Shown: piece by piece, positions 1 to 7,006 of the stretch
Layout: each line of letters starts with the position of its first letter
How positions within the stretch are numbered: the stretch's first letter is position 1
Notes under the pieces: model-generated
Told to the model about the DNA's origin: nothing
Databases searched by the model: none
The model's input: the letters and a program-made list of their open reading frames with translations, nothing else
Origin: Verrucomicrobiales bacterium
Lineage (GTDB): Bacteria; Verrucomicrobiota; Verrucomicrobiia; Limisphaerales; UBA11320
Length of the DNA stretch: 8,485 nucleotides
NCBI GenBank assembly: GCA_003452185.1
Contig: DMJJ01000109.1
Span: 1-8,485, forward strand
Direction of reading: 5' to 3'
Made by a program: the position numbers and the translations under genes

Positions 1-261
1 AGGCTCCGTGCCGCGGGCCGCGAGCAGGGGCCGGATCAACTCCATGGAGGCCTTCATGGCACGGGCCGAGAGGAGAAGCTCCGGGACGAAGTACTCGCTC
101 CGCTCAAAGCGCCGGCCCACTTCATCCATGGCGGGAATCATGAAGTCATTCACCAGGCGGAGCGGCTCCACCCCGCTCTCCAGCGCGTGAAGCGTCGTGG
201 ACCGCGAGGTCGTGGCATCTCCCCGAACCACAGAGTCATATAACGGCTGTAAATCGATCAT
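1..261 (-). CDS. Corrinoid (B12-binding) methyltransferase partner protein, N-terminal part
   Basis: Partial gene: 87 codons from the ATG at 261-259 run off the left edge of the window. The product begins MIDLQPLYDSVVRGD and continues through MIPAMDEVGRRFERSEYFVPELLLSARAM-like sequence. That is the helical cap domain (B12-binding_2) found at the front of MtbC/MtmC/MtaC-type corrinoid proteins. The typical landmarks are 'G-D' near residue 14, 'MIPAMDEVGRRF' around 41-52, 'YFVPELLLSA' around 56-65 and 'LIRPLL' near 75. In this family the cap precedes a Rossmann domain with a DxHxxG cobalamin-ligating motif, which would lie outside the window. Such proteins carry a methyl group on cobalamin between a substrate-specific methyltransferase and an acceptor; the substrate cannot be told from here. 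The Shine-Dalgarno is weak (GAAGAG, 7 nt upstream). The gene is divergent from the cytochrome operon. The family call is solid; the substrate is unknown. Confidence 0.85.
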   Translation of the reverse strand, partial: MIDLQPLYDSVVRGDATTSRSTTLHALESGVEPLRLVNDFMIPAMDEVGRRFERSEYFVPELLLSARAMKASMELIRPLLAARGTEP

Positions 262-367
262 GATGGGACTCTTCGGCAGGCGCGAGGGTCTGTCTGACAA
301 ACCTGCGACGGGGGATCGGAAACGGATAACCTTGGGTTGTTGTTTGATGACCGTTTTTTGCCTGTCA

Positions 368-382
368 TCCACCCCGGGTGGA
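368..382. promoter_or_regulatory. Inverted repeat TCCACC-CCG-GGTGGA in the divergent intergenic region
   Basis: Two perfect 6-bp arms are separated by 3 bp, midway between the corrinoid-protein start (261) and the cytochrome start (514). It could be an operator for either divergent gene or a short hairpin. The surrounding DNA is GC-rich, so a 6-bp palindrome could arise by chance. No regulator family is recognised from the arms. Confidence 0.25.
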
Positions 383-421
383 GACCGTTCCATCCCTTGC
401 GATCGCCCTTCCGGCCCGGGA

Positions 422-435
422 TTGACCGGGGTCAA
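422..435. promoter_or_regulatory. Candidate Crp/Fnr-family (Fnr/Dnr/Nnr-type) operator TTGACCGGGGTCAA
   Basis: A perfect palindrome of form TTGAC-N4-GTCAA, the layout bound by Fnr/FixK/Dnr/Nnr regulators (TTGAT-N4-ATCAA for Fnr, TTGAC-like for Dnr/Nnr). The symmetry extends outward: over 13-bp arms (415-427 and 430-442), 11 positions pair. Its centre (428.5) lies 41.5 bp upstream of position 470. A -10-like TAGATT occupies 457-462, which fits a class II activator site. It stands before a gene for a respiratory-type multiheme cytochrome, where oxygen- or NO-responsive control is common. No sigma-70 -35 box is correctly spaced from the -10, so the promoter would need an activator. Site and geometry are seen; the regulator is inferred. 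Confidence 0.42.
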
Positions 436-456
436 GCCCTGGCGGGGGCAAAGGGT

Positions 457-462
457 TAGATT
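457..462 (+). promoter_or_regulatory. Possible -10 element (TAGATT) of the cytochrome operon
   Basis: TAGATT matches TATAAT at four of six positions. With a transcription start near 469-470 it would leave a leader of about 45 nt before the ATG at 514 and place the upstream palindrome at about -41. There is no good -35 hexamer 16-18 bp upstream. The call depends on the neighbouring operator being real. Confidence 0.3.
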
Positions 463-480
463 CCATCGCGCCCACCCCGT

Positions 481-495
481 GGAGGACCCCCCCCC
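481..495 (+). promoter_or_regulatory. GGAGGA Shine-Dalgarno-like site followed by a nine-C run
   Basis: GGAGGA (481-486) is the only strong anti-16S match ahead of the cytochrome gene. It is immediately followed by nine consecutive C (487-495). It lies 18 nt from the GTG at 505 and 27 nt from the ATG at 514, both longer than the usual 5-9 nt spacing, so it does not decide the start cleanly. Confidence 0.3.
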
Positions 496-513
496 GGCCG
501 GGTTGTGTTTTGT

Positions 514-2685
514 ATGGAACCATCTGAATCGAGACCCTTGGACTCAGGCTCGTCGCAACCTTCAAGGCCGCTGCATCCGCCTCGTCGCGGATGGGACTCC
601 GGCCTGGCCCGGTTCAGCATGGTGGCGATCCTGTTCGAAACCGTCACCGGGCTTTGGGTCACCCTGTTTCCGTTCCATCCGGTGGTTCAGTGGAGTTTGC
701 TGATCCACACGGTGGCGGGGGTGCTCACGCTTCTGCCGCTCGCGTGGTACTGCGGCGTCCATTGGCACGAGTACCGCCGGTACGCCCTGTCGAACATCGT
801 GGTGCTGGGGTATGTCGCGCTGGTGGGGCTCGCGGTCTGCTCCCTCACGGGGGTGGGGCTGACGGTTCAGGGGGTGTTCGGGGTACGGACCTCGGCCCTT
901 TGGCGGAAGGTGCATCTCGTGTCGACGGGGGTGATGGTGGCGGGGCTCCTGCCGCACATGGTCCTTGTGGCGATGAAGGCGTTCGCCACGGAGGCGGCCC
1001 CCGCGGCCCGGGCCTATGTCCTGCGGACGATCGGAGGGACGGGGGTTGCGATCGCCCTGGTGTGGGGGGTCCATGCGAGCCAGCCCGGGATGCCGTATCA
1101 GAACGAATTTCCGAAGGACTACAGTTACCTTTACGGGACAAACCGCCCCTTTGCGCCGAGCCTGGCGAAAACCGACACGGGGAGGGCGTTTGATGGACGG
1201 TCGCTCGCAGGATCGCACTCCTGCGGGACCGTTGGATGCCATGAGCAGATCCTGCAGGAATGGCAGCCGAGCGCCCACCGGTATGCGGCGATGGACACGG
1301 TGTTTCAGGGGATCCAGCAAGTGATGGCGAAGCAGAACGGGCCGGAGTCGACCCGCTATTGTGGCGGGTGCCATGACCCGATCTCCCTCTTCTCCGGGAC
1401 GAAGAACATCTTCTCCACCAACCTGACGGCGCTCCAGGGATACCAGGAAGGGGTTTCGTGCCTCTCGTGCCACGCGATCCGCGAGACCGACATCCAGGGC
1501 AATGCGAACTACACGGTCACGCAGCCCCGCGAGTACCTCTGGCAATGGGAGACGAACGGTGTGGCCCGGCTCGCGCGCGATTTCCTGATCCGGAGCTACC
1601 CCTCGGAGCACGGGCGCCTGGCGAAACGGTCGTTCAAGAAGCCCGAGTACTGCGCCGCGTGCCACAAGCAGTTCATCGACGCCGAGGTGAACCGGGTGGG
1701 GTGGGTGCAGCTCCAGAACCAGTACGACAACTGGGCCGCGAGCCATTGGAATCACAAGGGGGATGCCAAGAAGACGGTGGAATGCCGGGAGTGCCACATG
1801 CCGCTGGTGGACTCACGCGACCCGGCCTCGGGCGATTCGCTCGACTACAACCGGACGTCCGGAGATCACAAGCATCGGAGTCACCGGTTCCTCGCCGCCA
1901 ACACCGTGATGCCCGTTGCCCTCAAGGATCAGCTCCCCGGGTGGAAGGAGCAGTTCGACCTCACGGAGCAGTGGCTCCAGGGGCGGCTCCAGATCCCGGA
2001 GATCAGCGAGAAGTGGGCTGCCGGGCCGATCGTGAAAGTGGCCGTTGCCGCCCCCCCGAGCGTCGACCCCGGGGAGCCGATTCCGCTTCGGGTGATCATG
2101 GCCTCCAACAAGGTGGGGCATGATTTCCCGACCGGACCCCTGGACATCATCCAGAGCTGGATCGATATCACGGTGCGGGATGCGAAGGACCGGGTCGTGT
2201 GGACCTCGGGAAAGCGGGATGCGAAGAACTTCCTCCAGCAGGGGACGTTCCTGTTCAAGGCGGAGCCGGTGGATCAGAACGGGAACCTCATCGACCGGCA
2301 CAACCTTTGGGAGATGGTGGGAGTGCGGTACCGCCGGGCGCTCTTCCCTGGGTACTCGGACACCGTGCAGTTCAGCGTCCCGTGTTCCGGAGCCCTCGGG
2401 ACCAACAGTGCCCCCGGGGCGATGGCTCCGGGGGCGGGGGAGGCGTTGCGGATCGACCCGCCTCCGGCCATCGCCCCGTCGGAGCCCGGGGAGTATCGGA
2501 TCGATGTGGCCTTGCAGTATCGCAAGATCGACCAGTTCCTCTTGAACTTCCTGTTCGGGGAGTCGACTTCGCTCACCTCCCCCGTGACGGAGATCGCGCG
2601 GGCCTCGACGGTGGTTAAGGTGAACGGGCCGAAGCCAAAGGCGGGCGTCTCGGGCACGGTCCCGCAACCCGGGCGGTCGTTGTGA
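514..2685 (+). CDS. Cytochrome b-like membrane domain fused to pentaheme cytochrome c
   Basis: A 723-residue predicted quinol-linked electron-transfer protein. Residues 1-30 are polar with RR at the inner face. Five hydrophobic helices follow at about 33-53, 58-81, 93-115, 134-154 and 168-188, with the rest periplasmic. Helix 2 carries His65 and, at its cytoplasmic end, His83/His85. Helix 4 carries His134 and His148. Two His on each of two helices, at both membrane faces, is the pattern of a di-heme cytochrome b. The periplasmic part has five c-heme motifs: CGTVGCH (237-243, a CX4CH), CGGCH (283-287), CLSCH (316-320), CAACH (380-384) and CRECH (424-428). Further His at 452, 454, 457 and 536 (VGHDFPTG) may be axial ligands. 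The C-terminal ~200 residues look like the beta domain common in such cytochromes. No CXXCK catalytic heme is present, so nothing identifies a terminal reductase. An in-frame GTG at 505 would add three residues. The stop overlaps the next start by 4 bp. Multiheme identity is certain; quinol oxidation is inferred. Confidence 0.92.
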   Translation: MEPSESRPLDSGSSQPSRPLHPPRRGWDSGLARFSMVAILFETVTGLWVTLFPFHPVVQWSLLIHTVAGVLTLLPLAWYCGVHWHEYRRYALSNIVVLGYVALVGLAVCSLTGVGLTVQGVFGVRTSALWRKVHLVSTGVMVAGLLPHMVLVAMKAFATEAAPAARAYVLRTIGGTGVAIALVWGVHASQPGMPYQNEFPKDYSYLYGTNRPFAPSLAKTDTGRAFDGRSLAGSHSCGTVGCHEQILQEWQPSAHRYAAMDTVFQGIQQVMAKQNGPESTRYCGGCHDPISLFSGTKNIFSTNLTALQGYQEGVSCLSCHAIRETDIQGNANYTVTQPREYLWQWETNGVARLARDFLIRSYPSEHGRLAKRSFKKPEYCAACHKQFIDAEVNRVGWVQLQNQYDNWAASHWNHKGDAKKTVECRECHMPLVDSRDPASGDSLDYNRTSGDHKHRSHRFLAANTVMPVALKDQLPGWKEQFDLTEQWLQGRLQIPEISEKWAAGPIVKVAVAAPPSVDPGEPIPLRVIMASNKVGHDFPTGPLDIIQSWIDITVRDAKDRVVWTSGKRDAKNFLQQGTFLFKAEPVDQNGNLIDRHNLWEMVGVRYRRALFPGYSDTVQFSVPCSGALGTNSAPGAMAPGAGEALRIDPPPAIAPSEPGEYRIDVALQYRKIDQFLLNFLFGESTSLTSPVTEIARASTVVKVNGPKPKAGVSGTVPQPGRSL

Positions 2686-5315
2686 ACGGCTCACCACCTC
2701 CCGCCCCCCGGCTGAGCCCGCGTCGCCGCCGGCTTCGATGGACCGTGGGGCTGCTCCTGGGGGCCCTCCTGGCGGCGGGGCTGGCTGGGTGGTGGGGTTC
2801 GCGGCGGCCGGGCCCCGCGGCCTATCGTCCGGATGAAAGCTCCCGCGACATCACCAGCGGGCTCGCCATCGGGCTGCCGCCCGAGGCCCCCCGGCCCCGG
2901 TTCGAGGACGTGACCCGTGCGGCGGGGCTCGATCGGTTTCGCAACTTCACGGGCGACCGGACCTCGCAGATCCCCGAGGACATGGGGCCCGGGCTGGCCT
3001 GGGGGGATTTTGACAACGACGGCGACGACGACCTGTTCCTGGTCAGCGCCGGGGGCGCGTTGAACCTTCCCCCCGAGCAGCTCACGCCGTGCGCGCTGTA
3101 TGAGAACCTGGGGAACGGGACGTTTCGTCGCGTGGAGGCCTTCCCCGACCTCCGGATCCACGGGATGTCGGCGGCCTGGGGGGATTACGACGGGGATGGG
3201 TGGATGGATCTCGTGGTGACGGGATACAACGTCCTGATCCTGCTTCACAACGAAAAGGGAACGGGGCGGTTTGTACGGGATGAGCGGTTTCCCTCGCCTC
3301 CGGGTTTCTGGGCCGGGGCCAGCTGGGGGGATTACGACAACGACCGGGCCCTGGATCTGTATGTCTGCGGATACATCCAGTATGCGGGAAACCTGGAGGA
3401 TCGGGCGAAGGTCAGCGATCAGATCGGAACCGCGGTTCCCTTCACACTCAACCCTGCCTCCTATCTTCCCGGAACCAATCTGCTTTTCCACAATGCGGGG
3501 GACGGGACCTTCAGCGAGGTTGGAGCGGGCCTCAGGGTGCAGAATCCCGAAGGGCGGAGTCTCACCGCGCTCTGGCATGACTTTGACGAGGATGGGTGGC
3601 TCGACCTGTATGTCGCCAACGACATTTCGGACAACGTCCTGTACCGGAATACAGGGGGCGCCTTTGAGGATGTGAGCCATCCGGCCCTGGTGGCGGATTA
3701 CCGGAGCGCGATGGGGCTTGCGGCCGGGGATTACAACAGGGATGGGGATGATGACCTGTTCATCACCCACTGGGTGGCGCAGGAGAATGCCCTGTACGAC
3801 AACACCTGGGCTGACTTTAATCGCCGGACCAACGGTGTGTCGGGCGGGGGCGGCGGGAAGAGCTATCCGCTCCGCTTTCTCGACTCCGCCGACATGCTGG
3901 GACTGGGGCAGATCGCGCTTCCGTATGTGGGGTGGGGGACGGAGTTTGTCGACTTCGACGGGGATGGGTGGCTCGACCTGGTGGTGGCGAATGGCAACAC
4001 GCTGGAGGCCGAGGGGCCGGTGCCGCGCAGGCTCAAGCCGCAGGAGTTGTTTTTGTTCTGGAACCGGCGGGGGCAGTTCTTCCACAACCTGGCCCCGTTG
4101 AGCCGCGAGCTCTCCACCCCACACAACAACCGGGGGCTGGCATGCGCGGATTTCGACAACGACGGGGCGATGGACATCGCCGTGGCGCAGCTGGGGGAGG
4201 GGGTACAGTTGCTCCGCAACCGGATGCAGGCCGGGCACTGGCTGAAGCTCCGGTTGAAAAGCAAGACCCGGGCCGGCACGCCGACCGGGTTTGGCGACGG
4301 AGCCAAGGTCATTGCGAGGGTGGGCGGAGTCGACCTCCGGCGCACGGTGTCGAGCTCCTCCTACTGCTCCCAGAGCAGCCACACGCTCCACTTCGGGCTC
4401 GGGTCAACCTCCCGGGTGGAGCAGGTCGAGGTCCGATGGCTCGGGGGGAAGGTGGAACGTTTCGGACCCTTGGAGGGAGACCGCTTCTGGGAGCTCCGGG
4501 AGGGGGACCCGACGCCGCATCCCGTTCCCGTGGGCGGGGGCACTGCCGCGGGTTCAGCTCCCCCGACGCCCCCGGCGGCCGTGTCCGGGGGGGATGAGCG
4601 GGCCCGGCTCGTCGAGTTCTGGCGGCTTGAGCGGGGAGCGATGGAGGCGATGAAGCTCCGCCATGACGAGGCCGCGGCGATCGAAGGATTCCGGCAGGCA
4701 CTTGCGATCAATCCCTCCCATGAGGATTCGCGTTACTACCTTGGGCTTTGCCTCGCGGGCCGGGGGGAGTTTGAGGCCGCGTTGCGGGAGTTCGAGGAGC
4801 TCAAGCGCACCAATCCCCAGAGCCACCGGGCCTGGCAGCAATCCGGGGTGGTGCGGGCGCTCTCGGCCCAGGGAGCGGCCGACCTGGCGGAGGCGGAGCG
4901 GTTCCTCCTGAAGGCCAATCAGCTCAATCCCGAGGAAACCGGGGCCCTCCTCGCCTTGGGGGAGGTGGCCCTGATGCGGGGAAACACCGGGGTGGCCGAG
5001 GAGCGACTGACCGCCGCGTGCCGCACCAACCCAAGGGCGGTGGGCGGGCTTTTCCTCCGCGGGTACGCCGCCTGGAAGCGCGGGGACACGACTGGGGCGC
5101 GCGACCTGTTGTCGCAGACGCGCGCCGCCCTCGGGCCCGACTGGCATCCTGCCGGAACGACGGCCGAGGGGGATGTCCGCCGCAAACAGCATGTCGACGC
5201 CAGCCCGCTCGCCCGGTTTTGGCAATCGTGGGGAGGTGAGACCAATCCCCCGGCCGCCTTTGGGACGATCGACCGGTTCCTCGCCCAGGGCGCGGCGGCG
5301 TCAGCGGCTCCGTGA
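2682..5315 (+). CDS. CRTAC1-like FG-GAP propeller / UnbV (ASPIC) / TPR protein, membrane-anchored
   Basis: An 877-residue protein starting at a GTG that overlaps the cytochrome stop as GTGA, so it is probably translationally coupled. An Arg-rich n-region (RRRRLRW, 14-20) and one hydrophobic helix (about 20-38) indicate export with an uncleaved anchor; a Tat-like signal is an alternative. Seven FG-GAP/VCBS calcium-binding loops of DxDxDGxxD type start at residues 109, 168, 217, 300, 350, 424 and 490, consistent with a seven-bladed beta-propeller. The third (DYDNDRALD) has lost the Gly and is degenerate. A UnbV/ASPIC domain follows (about 518-607), with the usual GHWLKLRL start, SSYCSQSS centre and HFGLGS...VEVRW end. 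A Pro/Gly/Ala linker (608-637) leads to four or five TPR-type helical pairs (about 644-840), which normally bind other proteins. No catalytic residues are recognised. Linkage to the cytochrome suggests a periplasmic scaffold or partner for electron transfer. The domain calls are firm; the role is inference. Confidence 0.93.
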   Translation: MNGSPPPAPRLSPRRRRLRWTVGLLLGALLAAGLAGWWGSRRPGPAAYRPDESSRDITSGLAIGLPPEAPRPRFEDVTRAAGLDRFRNFTGDRTSQIPEDMGPGLAWGDFDNDGDDDLFLVSAGGALNLPPEQLTPCALYENLGNGTFRRVEAFPDLRIHGMSAAWGDYDGDGWMDLVVTGYNVLILLHNEKGTGRFVRDERFPSPPGFWAGASWGDYDNDRALDLYVCGYIQYAGNLEDRAKVSDQIGTAVPFTLNPASYLPGTNLLFHNAGDGTFSEVGAGLRVQNPEGRSLTALWHDFDEDGWLDLYVANDISDNVLYRNTGGAFEDVSHPALVADYRSAMGLAAGDYNRDGDDDLFITHWVAQENALYDNTWADFNRRTNGVSGGGGGKSYPLRFLDSADMLGLGQIALPYVGWGTEFVDFDGDGWLDLVVANGNTLEAEGPVPRRLKPQELFLFWNRRGQFFHNLAPLSRELSTPHNNRGLACADFDNDGAMDIAVAQLGEGVQLLRNRMQAGHWLKLRLKSKTRAGTPTGFGDGAKVIARVGGVDLRRTVSSSSYCSQSSHTLHFGLGSTSRVEQVEVRWLGGKVERFGPLEGDRFWELREGDPTPHPVPVGGGTAAGSAPPTPPAAVSGGDERARLVEFWRLERGAMEAMKLRHDEAAAIEGFRQALAINPSHEDSRYYLGLCLAGRGEFEAALREFEELKRTNPQSHRAWQQSGVVRALSAQGAADLAEAERFLLKANQLNPEETGALLALGEVALMRGNTGVAEERLTAACRTNPRAVGGLFLRGYAAWKRGDTTGARDLLSQTRAALGPDWHPAGTTAEGDVRRKQHVDASPLARFWQSWGGETNPPAAFGTIDRFLAQGAAASAAP

Positions 5316-6968
5316 GCCCCGGGCGGAGGGGTCGCCCGTCGTGGGAGAAGGGGAGATCCTGGACCAGGCGACGCGGGCTCCGAGGGTGAACAGGAGGAGA
5401 CTTCCCGCGAGGGCGTTGAGCCCTGCGGGTCCATGGTCGAGGGCCCATCGCGTGGGGGGGGCCGCAAAGACTGCCAGCGCCGCGCACGGGATCAGGGGGA
5501 GCCAGGGTTCCGCGTGACCCCGTGCGGCGATCCACCAGGCAATGAACACCGCTGCGCCGATCGTGGAGACCAGCGCCCCGGTTTGCCAGGGAACTCCCGA
5601 GGTCCCCAGGGCAGCCTGCGCGGACCAGAGGAGCGCCGCTCCGGCGCGCAGCCTGGATGTGTCGGCGGGCTCCGGATGCCCGGACCAGCGGAGGCTGTGG
5701 ATCAGGATCCAGCCGAGCGCGGCCTGGGGGCCAACGAGCCCGGGATGGGGGAGTGGGCCAAGTACAGTGAGGCCGATCAGGACCACGATGGCACCGGCGA
5801 GGGCGGCGCCGGGCAGGGGGATCCTCCAGAAAGTCTGAAGCAGGAAGCCGCTGGCAACGCCGCCCACCCAGGCAGCCCGGTCGAGCCCGGGGGCCATCTG
5901 TCTCAGGAGGTCCGCAGGGAGTGCGGCGAGCAGAAGGGCGAGGCTTGCCATTGAAAGCTCCCGTGCCACTCGGGCGCAGTCCGGCCTTCCCCGTACCACC
6001 ACCAGGGTGTAGCCGAGATGGTTCATCGCCAGGAGCGCCAGGAGGCGGGGGGAATCGTCCGCTGCCAGAAAGGGGAGCAGAAGCGGGAGCGGGAGCAGGC
6101 AGCGGCGCCAGAGACCGGCCGGCTCCGGAATACAGTCGGAGATCCGGTGGAACAGCATCCAGGCGGCTGCACAGAGGACCGGGGCCAGATCACCTGCATG
6201 AAAGGGCTGCTTGCAGACGTACGCGATGGCGGCAACGTGCACTCCGGTGCCTCCGACCCAGAGCGCATGAAGAAAGAGCGGAAGCCACTGCCGTTCCGGG
6301 TTCAGTCCGCCGTACCGAAGGGGCTTCGGGAGGACCAGGGCGCCGGCGACGAGGGCGGGGAGGCCGAGATTCCAGAGAAGGCGGTTCGGGCCCTCCCAGT
6401 CCTCCACGCTCCCGCGCGTCACGAGCTGTTTCACCACCAGGGGGGCGGCCATATTAGCAAGAAGGATCCCCAAGCCCAGGGCGAGCCCACGTCTCGCGAG
6501 GTTGAATCGGGGGTAACCACGACGGACAGCTGCGGCGCGAAGCACCGCCGCAGTCCCGGCCAGAATGACGAGTGCCGGGCCCAGGTGCGCGCCGAGGAAA
6601 GCGGCCTGGGTCACCAGGATGAAGGGGACCAGCACCAACCCATGGTCCAGGACCACCAGCAGGGCGGAGTCGTACCAGACTCGACGTCGGGCGAGGAGGA
6701 GCGCTGTGCCGAGAAGCAGGCCGCTGTAGACCTGGAGGGCGATGAAGTTGAAGAGCAGGTTCTCCGTCTCCCCGGCGAACAGGTTGGCGTCAGCCGAGAT
6801 TCGGCCGACCCCGTAGAGGAGCAACGCTGCGCTCCCCAGGAAGAAGGGGTTGCAGACGAGCAGTCGCCGGATCCAGACCCCGGCGGCGGTCCGGTGGGGG
6901 GGCTGGGCTTCGGCGGTGGGTGGAGGGGTGGAGAGGGCAGGATCAGGCGTGGGATCGACGGGGCTCAT
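5301..6968 (-). CDS. Large multi-pass membrane protein of unknown function
   Basis: A 555-residue protein from the ATG at 6968-6966, chosen because a GGAG lies 8 nt upstream. An upstream in-frame ATG at 7073 would add 35 polar residues with no matching site. Residues 1-30 are Pro-rich and polar. From about residue 36 (CNPFFLGSAALLLYGVGR) to about 533 the protein is an almost unbroken series of roughly 16-18 hydrophobic segments with short charged loops. Segments near the front include NFIALQVYSGLLLG (74-87) and a WYDSALLVVLDHGLVLVPF stretch (98-116). I do not recognise a Pfam-type family or catalytic motif. The NPFFL/YG start resembles conserved hypothetical membrane proteins I associate with Verrucomicrobiota and Planctomycetota. 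Scattered His in helices (109, 234, 244) could be functional but form no known motif. It overlaps the 3' end of the UnbV/TPR gene by 15 bp tail to tail and lies 136 bp downstream of the aminotransferase on the same strand. Coding status is likely; function is unknown. Confidence 0.85.
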   Translation of the reverse strand: MSPVDPTPDPALSTPPPTAEAQPPHRTAAGVWIRRLLVCNPFFLGSAALLLYGVGRISADANLFAGETENLLFNFIALQVYSGLLLGTALLLARRRVWYDSALLVVLDHGLVLVPFILVTQAAFLGAHLGPALVILAGTAAVLRAAAVRRGYPRFNLARRGLALGLGILLANMAAPLVVKQLVTRGSVEDWEGPNRLLWNLGLPALVAGALVLPKPLRYGGLNPERQWLPLFLHALWVGGTGVHVAAIAYVCKQPFHAGDLAPVLCAAAWMLFHRISDCIPEPAGLWRRCLLPLPLLLPFLAADDSPRLLALLAMNHLGYTLVVVRGRPDCARVARELSMASLALLLAALPADLLRQMAPGLDRAAWVGGVASGFLLQTFWRIPLPGAALAGAIVVLIGLTVLGPLPHPGLVGPQAALGWILIHSLRWSGHPEPADTSRLRAGAALLWSAQAALGTSGVPWQTGALVSTIGAAVFIAWWIAARGHAEPWLPLIPCAALAVFAAPPTRWALDHGPAGLNALAGSLLLFTLGARVAWSRISPSPTTGDPSARGSRSR

Positions 6969-6976
6969 GGCATGGT

Positions 6977-6980
6977 CTCC
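6977..6980 (-). promoter_or_regulatory. Shine-Dalgarno GGAG of the membrane-protein gene
   Basis: On the minus strand GGAG is followed by an 8-nt spacer (ACCATGCC) and the ATG at 6968. This fixes the start in preference to the longer reading from 7073. An extra out-of-frame ATG lies inside the spacer. Confidence 0.6.
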
Positions 6981-7006
6981 GGTGGAGGTTCTCCGTCCTT
7001 GCAGGG

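Noticed and set aside
422..462. TTGACC (422-427) as a sigma-70 -35 paired with TAGATT
   Set aside because: The spacing is 29 bp, far beyond the 16-18 bp allowed; the palindromic operator reading fits better.
197..703. Plus-strand open frame (168 codons) spanning the divergent intergenic region
   Set aside because: It runs through two real gene starts in the wrong frame, is rich in Arg, Pro and Gly, and shows no domain.
562..1797. Long minus-strand open frame (411 codons) opposite the cytochrome gene
   Set aside because: Its translation is Arg/Pro/His-rich with no domain, and it lies wholly antisense to a gene with clear heme motifs. It is a by-product of high GC.
2408..2433. GC-rich inverted repeat within the cytochrome coding region
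   Set aside because: It lies inside the reading frame and is explained by Pro/Gly/Ala codons in a linker; no sign of function.
2691..4391. Minus-strand open frame (566 codons) opposite the propeller gene
   Set aside because: It repeats val/pro-rich strings that are the reverse complement of the DxDxDG codons; no family features.
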